Assembly: GCA_029861865.1 (NCBI GenBank)
Contig: JAOTYL010000002.1
Coordinates: forward strand, 186,001 to 250,000
Length of the DNA stretch: 64,000 bases
Direction of reading: 5' to 3'
DNA from: Myxococcales bacterium
Lineage (GTDB): Bacteria > Myxococcota_A > Polyangia > Polyangiales > Houyiibacteriaceae
The first letter of the stretch is position 1. Each line of letters opens with the position of its first letter. This document shows positions 8,151 to 15,119 of the stretch, piece after piece. The position numbers were made by a program, and so were the translations under genes. The notes beneath the pieces are model-generated. The model made no database searches, was not told the origin of the DNA, and saw nothing but the letters and a program-made list of their open reading frames with translations.

Positions 8151-9374
8151 ATGCCTGAAGCCGTGATCGTATCCACCGCACGCACCCCCATTGGACGTGC
8201 CTTCAAAGGCTCGTTGATCGAGATGCGGCCCGATGACCTGGCAGCGATCGTCGTCCAGGCCGCCCTCGCAAAAGTACCCAACCTCGATCCGGCCCTCGTC
8301 GAAGATCTGATCCTCGGTTGCGCACAACCTGCGGGAGAGCAGGGCTACAACATCGGGCGTGTGGTCAGCCTGCTGAGCGGGCTGCCGCACGTTCCGGGAG
8401 TGACCGTCAATCGATACTGCTCTTCTTCGCTTCAGACGATTCGAATGGCAGCCCATGCGATCAAGGCCGGCGAAGGTGATTGCTTCGTCGCGGCCGGCAT
8501 CGAGTGCGTCAGCCGATTTGCCCTTGGCACGGCGGACGGCATGGAGAACACCAAGAATCCAAAGTTTGCCGAGGCCGAAGCACGGATGGCGAAATACATG
8601 TCCGGCGTAGGCGGCGATTGGGAACCCACGGGCGGTTTGGCGGACGTCTACATCACCATGCTTCAAACTGCGGAGAACGTGGCGCAGCACAAGTCCGTCT
8701 CTCGACGAGAGCAGGATGAGTTCGCGGCGCTCTCGCAGCAACGCGCAGAAGCTGCGCAAAAGCGTGGCTATTTTGCCGAGGAGATCACGCCGGTGACGAC
8801 TCCCACTGGCAAGGTCGTCGACAACGACGACTGCCCGCGGCACGGAACGACGGTGGAGAAGCTCGCGGGTTTGAAACCAGTGTTGCTCGAGCAAATGGGC
8901 GACAAGGCAACGGTCACCGCTGGCAACGCCTGCCCGCTCAACGACGGTGCCGCCGCGGTGATCGTCATGAGCGATACGAAAGCCAAAGAGCTAGGCCTCA
9001 GCCCGCTCGCCCGCGTCGTCTCCAGTGCGGTCACCGCGCTCAACCCTGAGATCATGGGGCTTGGCCCTATCGAGGCGAGTCGCGCAGCACTCGCGCGCGC
9101 AGGGTTGACAATCAACGACATCGATCTCGTCGAGCTCAACGAAGCCTTTGCCGCCCAGGTGGTGCCCTCCGCTCGCGAGCTCGAGATCCCGATCGACAAG
9201 CTCAACGTCAACGGCGGTGCGATCGCGCTCGGCCACCCTTTTGGACAGACCGGCGCTCGCATCATGACTACGCTCATCCACAATCTTCAATCGCGTGACG
9301 GCCGTTACGGCCTCGAGACGATGTGTGTCGGCGGCGGCCAAGGGATGGCCGCAGTGATCGAACGGCTCGCCTGA
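8151..9374 (+). CDS. Acetyl-CoA acetyltransferase / 3-ketoacyl-CoA thiolase
   Basis: 407-residue thiolase. Nucleophilic cysteine in NRYCSSSLQTI at about residue 90, catalytic histidine in GGAIALGHPFGQTGAR near 361, second cysteine in METMCVGGGQGMA-type context (here TMCVGGGQGMA) near 391, and NEAFAAQ. ATG with AGGAG 5 bp upstream. It probably cleaves 3-ketoacyl-CoA intermediates of ring degradation, as FadA6 does in Mycobacterium. The CSSS active-site context differs from the CGSS of actinobacterial FadA5 and FadA6, so orthology is not claimed. Last gene of the fadD3 operon. Confidence 0.9.
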   Translation: MPEAVIVSTARTPIGRAFKGSLIEMRPDDLAAIVVQAALAKVPNLDPALVEDLILGCAQPAGEQGYNIGRVVSLLSGLPHVPGVTVNRYCSSSLQTIRMAAHAIKAGEGDCFVAAGIECVSRFALGTADGMENTKNPKFAEAEARMAKYMSGVGGDWEPTGGLADVYITMLQTAENVAQHKSVSRREQDEFAALSQQRAEAAQKRGYFAEEITPVTTPTGKVVDNDDCPRHGTTVEKLAGLKPVLLEQMGDKATVTAGNACPLNDGAAAVIVMSDTKAKELGLSPLARVVSSAVTALNPEIMGLGPIEASRAALARAGLTINDIDLVELNEAFAAQVVPSARELEIPIDKLNVNGGAIALGHPFGQTGARIMTTLIHNLQSRDGRYGLETMCVGGGQGMAAVIERLA

Positions 9375-9389
9375 CCTGCGCCGGTCACG

Positions 9390-9605
9390 TCACTGGGCGG
9401 GCATACACAGGCAATCACAAAAGAAGTTCGCGTCGCACTCCGCGGAGTCGACTTCTTCACCGATGGACGCGCAAGCCTCCCCGCACGCGATCTCACAATC
9501 CGCCTGGTCCTCACAGGGAATCGCCTCAAATAGAGGCTGTTCGCAGCCGGTGCCTAAAAGCGCAAGCGCACCAACCAACAACAAGAGTGCGAATACCCAC
9601 CGCAT
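9390..9605 (-). CDS. Small cysteine-rich lipoprotein
   Basis: 71 residues: a hydrophobic signal peptide (WVFALLLLVGALALL) ending at GTGC, a plausible lipobox, then a roughly 51-residue domain with nine cysteines including the lipidated one (spacing suggests four disulfides). GGAGGTGAT is ideally placed upstream of the ATG, strong support for a real gene. Such small Cys-rich lipoproteins are common in Myxococcota, usually of unknown function. It converges on the thiolase gene with a 15-bp gap. Confidence 0.75.
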   Translation of the reverse strand: MRWVFALLLLVGALALLGTGCEQPLFEAIPCEDQADCEIACGEACASIGEEVDSAECDANFFCDCLCMPAQ

Positions 9606-9639
9606 GCATCACCTCCAAGCCTACACGCGCAGACTAGGT

Positions 9640-9810
9640 CAGAGTCAGTGGCAGGGCCAGCGGCAGTAGCGGTGGCAGTGTCAGTGTCAGTGTCAGTGTC
9701 GGTGTCGGTGCCAGCGTCAGTGCCAGTGTCGGTGTCGGTGCCAGCGTCAGTGCCAGTGTCGGTGTCGGTGCCAGCGTCAGTGCCAGTGTCGGTGCCAGTG
9801 TCAGCCGGCC
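9640..9810. repeat. GYCRGY hexamer tandem repeat with a 30-bp higher-order unit
   Basis: A run built almost entirely of GTCAGT, GCCAGT, GTCGGT and GCCAGC hexamers. Two exact 30-bp copies lie at 9721-9750 and 9751-9780; 9691-9720 is a third copy with one mismatch. The copies abut without spacers, so this is not a CRISPR. It occupies the region between the divergent lipoprotein and reductase genes. The open frames through it in several directions are an effect of the 6-bp period. Related shorter runs occur at 53168-53213 and 56471-56509. Confidence 0.9.
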
Positions 9811-9835
9811 GGAAAAGCTGGCTCTGCTTGCAAAA

Positions 9836-9853
9836 AGTGAAACATGTTTCACT
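9836..9853. promoter_or_regulatory. KstR-type palindromic operator upstream of the 9882 operon
   Basis: Perfect 18-bp palindrome AGTGAAACATGTTTCACT, containing TGAAACATGTTTCA, which fits TnnAACnnGTTnnA. It ends 28 bp before the GTG of the reductase gene at 9882 and is the longest and best of the three sites in the window. Confidence 0.72.
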
Positions 9854-9881
9854 CTAGGAGCCCGGGACGAGTGAGCCGTTC

Positions 9882-10904
9882 GTGACCGACGTAAACCGCC
9901 AGATTCTATTGAAGAAGCGACCCGTGGGAGCGCCCGCCGCCGACCACTTCGAAAGTGGCGAGGGGCGCATTCGGAGCCCCGGCGGCGGAGAGGTGCTGCT
10001 CAAGAATCTCTATCTGTCGATCGACCCTGCGATCCGCGGTTGGATGCGCGACGCAAAATCATACCTGCCGCCGATCGCGATCGGCGAACCCATCCGAAGT
10101 GGTGCACTTTCTCAGATCGTCGAGTCGAACGCCGAGGGGTGGCCCGCGGGGCAGATCGTCCAAGGGATCGCGGCGTGGGAATCCTTCAGCACGGTGTCTG
10201 CGTCGAATCTGCATGGAAGAGTTGAGAGGATCGAGGGGATCCCCCTGCATGCCATGCTCAGCGTGCTCGGTGGCACCGGGCTGACCGCGTACTTCGGTCT
10301 CTTGGAGGTTGGGCGACCTGAGGAAGGCGAAACGGTGCTGGTCTCTGCCGCCGCCGGCGGCGTAGGATCGGTCGTCGGGCAGATCGCGCGGATAAAAAAC
10401 TGTCGCGCGGTCGGGCTGACCGGAAGTGACGACAAGTGCGCATGGCTGACCGACGCGCTCGGTTACGAAGCAGCGATCAACTACAAGACCGCCGATCTGC
10501 AGATCGCTCTCAAAGAGGTCTGTCCTCAGGGGATCGACGTCTTCTTCGATAGCGTAGGCGGCGAGATCCTGAATACGGTACTCACGCGGCTCAACCGCGG
10601 CGGCCGTATCGCCCTCTGCGGCGCCATCTCTCAACTCAACGCCGGCGAGCGACCACCTGGGCCGAGCAACTATCTCCAGCTCCTCGTGAAGAGCGCGCGG
10701 ATGGAAGGCTTTACCACCCTCGACTTCGCGACCCGCTACGACGAGGCGCGCGCCGTCCTGGCGAACTGGATCCGCGAAGGGCAACTGACGTACCGCGACG
10801 ACATCGTCGATGGATTGGAAAACGCACCCGCGCACTTGCTTCGTTTGTTCACCGGTGAACACCGAGGAAAACTCATGGTCAAGTTGGCCGACCCAGAGGT
10901 CTAG
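9882..10904 (+). CDS. Medium-chain NADP-dependent oxidoreductase (CurA/PTGR-like)
   Basis: 340-residue zinc-independent medium-chain dehydrogenase/reductase. NLYLSIDPAIRGWM near residue 45, GGTGLTAYFGL, SAAAGGVGSVVGQIA (Rossmann loop, about residue 160), FFDSVGGE and GRIALCGAIS are diagnostic of the CurA/prostaglandin-reductase/leukotriene dehydrogenase family, which reduces alpha,beta-unsaturated carbonyls using NADPH. The start is GTG at 9882, 28 bp after a KstR-like operator, and it is first in the operon running to ipdF. A role in reducing an unsaturated steroid-derived ketone or CoA ester is inference only. Confidence 0.85.
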   Translation: MTDVNRQILLKKRPVGAPAADHFESGEGRIRSPGGGEVLLKNLYLSIDPAIRGWMRDAKSYLPPIAIGEPIRSGALSQIVESNAEGWPAGQIVQGIAAWESFSTVSASNLHGRVERIEGIPLHAMLSVLGGTGLTAYFGLLEVGRPEEGETVLVSAAAGGVGSVVGQIARIKNCRAVGLTGSDDKCAWLTDALGYEAAINYKTADLQIALKEVCPQGIDVFFDSVGGEILNTVLTRLNRGGRIALCGAISQLNAGERPPGPSNYLQLLVKSARMEGFTTLDFATRYDEARAVLANWIREGQLTYRDDIVDGLENAPAHLLRLFTGEHRGKLMVKLADPEV

Positions 10905-10906
10905 TC

Positions 10907-11812
10907 ATGGCTCAGATTTGTGAAGGACGTGTAGTGATCGTAACCGGCGGAGGGCGCGGGATTGGCCGCGAGCATGCGCTTGAGCTCGCGCGACAAGGAG
11001 CGAAAGTGGTGGTGAACGACCTCGGCGTCACCAACAGTGGCGAGGTGAGCGGCCAGGGCCCTGCCAACGAAGTAGTCGAAGTGATCCGCAGCATGGGGGG
11101 CGAAGCGGTCGTCAATGGCGCTGACGTAGCCGATTGGCGGCAAGCCGAAGCCCTCGTGCGCCTAGCGATCGACACGTTCGGTCGCCTCGATGTCGTGGTC
11201 AACAACGCGGGTTTCGTTCGCGACCGCATGTTCGTCAGTTGCAGTGAAGACGAATGGGACGCGGTCATTAGGGTTCACCTGAAAGGGCACTTCTGTGTGT
11301 CGCGCCACGCGGCAGGGTATTGGCGTGAGCAGGTCAAAGCAGGCGAGAAGGTCGATGCACGGATCATCAATACGAGCTCGGGCGCAGGCGTATTGGGAAG
11401 CGTCGGCCAGTCGAGCTACTCGGCTGCCAAGGCCGGCATCGCAACGTTGACGCTGGTTCAAGCCGCAGAGCTCGGGCGTTACGGGATCACCGCCAACGCG
11501 ATCTGCCCCATCGCACGGACGCGGATGACTGAGAGTGCGTTCGGAGACGCCATGAAGAAGCCCGACGAGGGCTTCGATGTGAACGATCCGGGCAACGTCG
11601 CGCCGTTCGTGGCTTGGCTCGCCAGTAAGGAGTCGAGGGACGTTACCGGCCGCGTCTGGGAGGTCTTTGGTGGGACGATCACAGTGTTCGATGGATATCG
11701 TCGAGAGCAGAGCGTCGACATCGGCAAGCGCTGGAACGCAGCCGAGGTCGGACCGGCGATTCAGTCGTTGCTTTCGAAGGCCCAGCCGCTCGTGAAAGTC
11801 TACGGCACATGA
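10907..11812 (+). CDS. SDR of the 17beta-HSD4/Rv3548c type
   Basis: 301-residue SDR with TGGGRGIGREHALELA (residues 13-28), NDLG, NNAG, the SSYSAAKAG active site, and a long C-terminus containing GRVWEVFGG, as found in the dehydrogenase domain of peroxisomal multifunctional enzyme 2. That group oxidises 3-hydroxyacyl-CoAs, including steroid-derived ones. Size and style resemble Rv3548c of the mycobacterial C/D-ring regulon. It starts 2 bp after the reductase stop. Substrate unproven. Confidence 0.85.
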   Translation: MAQICEGRVVIVTGGGRGIGREHALELARQGAKVVVNDLGVTNSGEVSGQGPANEVVEVIRSMGGEAVVNGADVADWRQAEALVRLAIDTFGRLDVVVNNAGFVRDRMFVSCSEDEWDAVIRVHLKGHFCVSRHAAGYWREQVKAGEKVDARIINTSSGAGVLGSVGQSSYSAAKAGIATLTLVQAAELGRYGITANAICPIARTRMTESAFGDAMKKPDEGFDVNDPGNVAPFVAWLASKESRDVTGRVWEVFGGTITVFDGYRREQSVDIGKRWNAAEVGPAIQSLLSKAQPLVKVYGT

Positions 11813-11877
11813 GCGGTCGCTTCGACTTCAGCGCGAAGGCATTCCTGACGGCCGCCGACCTGCACCGAGGCGAGTAG
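11809..11877 (+). other. 22-codon open frame coupled to the upstream SDR by ATGA
   Basis: ATG at 11809 overlaps the SDR stop codon as ATGA and opens a 22-codon frame, MSGRFDFSAKAFLTAADLH plus three residues, ending 4 bp before the next gene's ATG. The first seven residues resemble the usual start of an SDR (MSGRFDF followed by GKVALVTG). It may be a remnant of a deleted SDR gene, a translational bridge between its neighbours, or chance. Confidence 0.35.
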
Positions 11878-11881
11878 TTGT

Positions 11882-13021
11882 ATGGAGTTTTCGTTCTCGG
11901 AAGACCAAATCGAGCTCAGGAGAGCAGCACGACGATTCCTCGAGATAGCTTCGTCGGAAGAACGCGTTCGTGCTGCGATGGAGACCGAGCAAGGCTACGA
12001 TGACGCGGTCTGGGAACAGCTCGCCGGGGAGCTCGCTTGGACCGCGCTCACGATCCCAGAAGGGTACGGCGGCCTCGGAATGAGTTATTTGGACCTTCAC
12101 CCACTGCTGGAGGAGATGGGTCGAGTGCTTCTGTGCGCGCCGTTCTTTTCGACCATTTGTCTCGGCGCAAACGCGTTGTTGCTCGGTGGCGATGAGGAGC
12201 AGAAAAAGCGTTGGTTGCCGTCGATCGCGGCGGGCGAGATGACCGCTACCTTGGCCTACACGGAGAAGAACGGTCGATGGGACAGCACGGGCATCGAAGC
12301 GACTTACGCGCAAAGCGGTGCGGGATACGTGCTTCGTGGCCTCAAGCATTACGTGCTGGATGGGCATACCGCAGATCTCATTATCGTCGCGGCACGCTCC
12401 GCAGGAAGCCAAGGCAACCAAGGAGTCAGTCTCTTCGTGGTTCCCGCTGATGCCAAAGGCATGACGCGTGCCTGGCTTCCAACTCTCGATCAGACCCGCC
12501 GACAGGCGACCGTCGAGCTCCGGGACGTGATCGTGCCCCCCGACTGTGTGCTTGGAGAGGAAGGTCGAGGCTGGCCCGTATGTGAGCGAACGATCGACCT
12601 CGCAATGATCGCGCTTGCTGCCGAGCAGGTCGGTGCGGCGGAGGCCTGTCTCGACATGTCGGTCGAGTACGCGAAAGTGCGCCAACAGTTCGGTCGTCCG
12701 ATCGGCTCGTTCCAAGCGATCAAGCACAAGTGCGCCGATATGCTGATGGTCGTCGAGGCAGCCCGGTCGTCCGCCTTCTATGCAAGCGCCCTGGCCGCAC
12801 AAGGTACCGCCGACCTGGCGGAGACTGCATCATCGGCGAAAGCTTACTGTTCCGATGCAGCCTTTCACTGCGCCGCGGAGAACATCCAGATTCACGGGGG
12901 TATCGGGTTCACGTGGGAGCACCCGGCGCACCTCTACTTCAAGCGCGCGAAATCCTCGGAAATCCTTTTTGGAGCTCCTGCAATGCACCGCGAGCGCGTC
13001 GCGCAACGGATGGGTTGGTAA
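11882..13021 (+). CDS. Acyl-CoA dehydrogenase (possible non-catalytic or partner subunit)
   Basis: 379-residue acyl-CoA dehydrogenase fold: IPEGYGGLGMSYLDL, LAYTEKNG, AEQVGAAEACLDMSVEYAKVRQQFGRPIGSFQAIKH, and NIQIHGGIGFTWEHPAHLYFKRA. The glutamate position of medium-chain enzymes reads FG in ILFGAP, and the alternative long-chain/isovaleryl position reads alanine, so the usual catalytic base is not obvious. Mycobacterial cholesterol FadEs often form alpha2beta2 tetramers from adjacent genes in which one subunit lost the base. Here the partner would be the next gene, which it overlaps by one base (TAATG). Confidence 0.88.
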   Translation: MEFSFSEDQIELRRAARRFLEIASSEERVRAAMETEQGYDDAVWEQLAGELAWTALTIPEGYGGLGMSYLDLHPLLEEMGRVLLCAPFFSTICLGANALLLGGDEEQKKRWLPSIAAGEMTATLAYTEKNGRWDSTGIEATYAQSGAGYVLRGLKHYVLDGHTADLIIVAARSAGSQGNQGVSLFVVPADAKGMTRAWLPTLDQTRRQATVELRDVIVPPDCVLGEEGRGWPVCERTIDLAMIALAAEQVGAAEACLDMSVEYAKVRQQFGRPIGSFQAIKHKCADMLMVVEAARSSAFYASALAAQGTADLAETASSAKAYCSDAAFHCAAENIQIHGGIGFTWEHPAHLYFKRAKSSEILFGAPAMHRERVAQRMGW

Positions 13022-14196
13022 TGGAGCTCCAGTTATCTAAGAAGGAAAAGGCATTCCGGGACGAAGCCCGGGCCTGGCTAGAAGAGCAGCTCACCGGTCC
13101 CTTCAAGGATCTGCGAGGCCGCGGCGCATCGGGCGACCAGGACTCGTTCGTCGAGGAGCGCATCCGATGGGGCAAAGTGATGGGCGCCGCCGGATGGAAC
13201 TGCATCGGTTGGCCCAAGGAGTTCGGTGGCCGAGGATGCACGATCAAAGAGGAGGCGGTCTTCAACGAAGAGTACGTTCGCGCCAACGGTCCGGGGAACG
13301 TCGGACACATCGGTCAAACCCTACTCGGCCCCACACTCATCCATTTCGGTACACCCCAGCAGCAGAAGCGCTTCTTGCCACCGATCATTGCCGGCGAAGA
13401 GATCTGGTGTCAGGGATACTCGGAGCCAGGGGCGGGCTCCGATCTTGCGTCGGTTCAAACGAAAGCCACCCTGGAAGGCGACGAGTGGGTCATCGAAGGG
13501 CAGAAGATCTGGACCTCAGGCGCGCAATACTCCGACTGGTGCTTCGTTCTCTGCCGAACCGACCCGGAAGCGCCCAAACACCGCGGCATCAGTTGTATCC
13601 TCGTCCCGATGAAGCAGGCGCAGATCGAGGTGCGTCCGATCAAGCAGATGGGCGGAAGCGCAGAGTTCGCGGAAGTGTTCTTCGATGGTGCGAGGACGCA
13701 CAAGGACAACGCGGTAGGCGGGGTGAACAACGGCTGGAAGGTTGCGATGGGCACGCTCGCCTTCGAGCGGGGGACATCGACCCTCAGCCAGCAGTATCTC
13801 TTCCAAAAAGAATTCGAGGAGGTGATCGAGACGGCGAAGCGTACCGGTGCCGCCAAGGATCCGGTGTTCAGGCAGCGCCTGGCCGACGCTTGGATCGGGC
13901 TCAAGATCATGCGGGTCAATGCGCTCCGCATGCTCGAGCAAGAGGGCACAGACCTCCACCGCGAAGCCCTCATCAGCAAGCTCTACTGGTCCAACTGGCA
14001 CCGTGACCTCGGAAAGCTTGCGATGGACTTGCTGGGTCCCGAGGGAGAAATGCTGGAAGCGGGTCCATACGAGCTGACTCGAATGCAAAAATGGTATCTC
14101 TTCGCACGAGCCGACACGATCTACGCCGGGTCCAACCAAATTCAACGCAACATCATCGGCGAACGAGGACTCGGGCTGCCGAAGGAGCCACGATGA
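13021..14196 (+). CDS. fadE30: Acyl-CoA dehydrogenase, FadE30-like
   Basis: 391-residue acyl-CoA dehydrogenase: GWPKEFGGRG, WCQGYSEPGAGSDLASVQT (FAD/substrate segment, about residues 130-148), QKIWTSGAQYSDWCFVL, TLAFERGTSTLSQQ, LYWSNWHRDLG and DTIYAGSNQIQRNIIGERGLGLP. These segments match mycobacterial FadE30, the dehydrogenase acting on the propionyl-CoA side chain of HIP-CoA. The medium-chain-type glutamate is alanine (IYAGS), whereas FERG retains a glutamate at the isovaleryl-dehydrogenase position, the likely base. The following ipdF gene overlaps it by ATGA, the same order as Rv3560c-Rv3559c. Confidence 0.9.
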   Translation: MELQLSKKEKAFRDEARAWLEEQLTGPFKDLRGRGASGDQDSFVEERIRWGKVMGAAGWNCIGWPKEFGGRGCTIKEEAVFNEEYVRANGPGNVGHIGQTLLGPTLIHFGTPQQQKRFLPPIIAGEEIWCQGYSEPGAGSDLASVQTKATLEGDEWVIEGQKIWTSGAQYSDWCFVLCRTDPEAPKHRGISCILVPMKQAQIEVRPIKQMGGSAEFAEVFFDGARTHKDNAVGGVNNGWKVAMGTLAFERGTSTLSQQYLFQKEFEEVIETAKRTGAAKDPVFRQRLADAWIGLKIMRVNALRMLEQEGTDLHREALISKLYWSNWHRDLGKLAMDLLGPEGEMLEAGPYELTRMQKWYLFARADTIYAGSNQIQRNIIGERGLGLPKEPR

Positions 14197-14975
14197 GCAA
14201 CAAACCGACATACGTTGGGGGGCACGAGCTGCTGGACGGGAAGAGCGTCCTCGTGACCGCCGCCGCGGGCACCGGCATCGGGTTCGCCACCGCAATGCGT
14301 TGCGCAGAAGAGGGGTGCGCTGCGCTCGTGATCAGCGATATCCACGAACGTCGGCTCCAAGAAGCCGCCGACAAGATCGAAGCCGCGGCAGGGCTCCGTC
14401 CGGCTACGGTGATGTGCAACGTTGCCGAGGAAGACGAAGTGCAGGCCATGTTTGCATTTGCGATCAAAGAGATGGGGTACATCGACGTTCTGATGAACAA
14501 CGCGGGGCTTGGCGGGTACGCGAAGATCGTCGACATGACCGACGACCAATGGAACGCCGTGCTCGATGTGACCCTCAATGGGTGCTTCCGATGCACACGG
14601 GCGGCCCTCAAGCACATGTTGCCGAGAGGCCGGGGGGCGATCGTGAACAACGCCTCGGTTCTCGGCTGGAGAGCCCAGGAAGGCCAGTCACACTACGCGG
14701 CGGCCAAAGCTGGGGTCATGGCGCTCACGCGGTGCGCTGCGATCGAAGCCGCCGAGCATGGTGTCCGGGTGAACTGCGTCGCTCCTTCGCTGGCAATGCA
14801 TCCCTTCTTGGAAAAAGTGACGCCGCCTGGGCTGCTCGAGGAGCTTCAGGAGCGTGAAGCGTTTGGGCGCGGCGCGGAGCCCTGGGAGGTCTCGAACGTG
14901 ATGGTCTTTCTGGCAAGCGACTACAGCTCCTACATGACGGGCGAGGTCGTGTCGGTTTCCAGTCAACGAGCCTGA
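14193..14975 (+). CDS. ipdF: Short-chain dehydrogenase, IpdF-like
   Basis: 260-residue SDR beginning MSNKPTYVGGHELLDGKSV. VTAAAGTGIGFATAMRCAEEG is the cofactor loop, followed by NNAGLGG, NNASVLGWRAQEGQSHYAAAK (Ser and YxxxK) and FLASDYSSYMTGEVVSVS. The AAAGTGIG loop and the NASVLGWRAQ stretch are IpdF-like. Known: IpdF is the dehydrogenase for the 5-hydroxy group of HIP-derived CoA esters. It is last in the operon and coupled to fadE30 through ATGA; a hairpin follows at 15029-15046. Confidence 0.88.
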   Translation: MSNKPTYVGGHELLDGKSVLVTAAAGTGIGFATAMRCAEEGCAALVISDIHERRLQEAADKIEAAAGLRPATVMCNVAEEDEVQAMFAFAIKEMGYIDVLMNNAGLGGYAKIVDMTDDQWNAVLDVTLNGCFRCTRAALKHMLPRGRGAIVNNASVLGWRAQEGQSHYAAAKAGVMALTRCAAIEAAEHGVRVNCVAPSLAMHPFLEKVTPPGLLEELQEREAFGRGAEPWEVSNVMVFLASDYSSYMTGEVVSVSSQRA

Positions 14976-15028
14976 TCTGTGCGGATCTTTTCGCCCGTGG
15001 CCGGCTTTCCTCCTCGCTCGCTCCCTGC

Positions 15029-15046
15029 GAGGTACGGTCGTACCTC
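15029..15046. terminator. Hairpin between convergent ipdF and the 15120 gene
   Basis: Inverted repeat GAGGTACG-GT-CGTACCTC with two-base loop in the 144-bp gap between convergent genes. There is no T-run, so if it is a terminator it is not a canonical intrinsic one. The tiny loop would open to about four bases in RNA. Confidence 0.4.
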
Positions 15047-15119
15047 TCAGTCGCTCTCTGCGGGGGCGCTCGACCACAAACGAAAATCTCTCGCACAGTA
15101 CGTTCTTGGGAGTTACACA

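Noticed and set aside
9691-9780. Possible CRISPR array from 30-bp repeats
   Set aside because: The copies are directly adjacent with no spacers and are made of hexamers; no cas gene is present.
9640-9857. Open reading frames on both strands encoding V-S-V-P or T-L-A-P repeats
   Set aside because: They are a by-product of the 6-bp repeat period, lack ribosome-binding sites and have no family similarity.
11961-11968. AACGCGTT in the acyl-CoA dehydrogenase gene
   Set aside because: The core matches but the outer T and A are missing, and it is within coding sequence.
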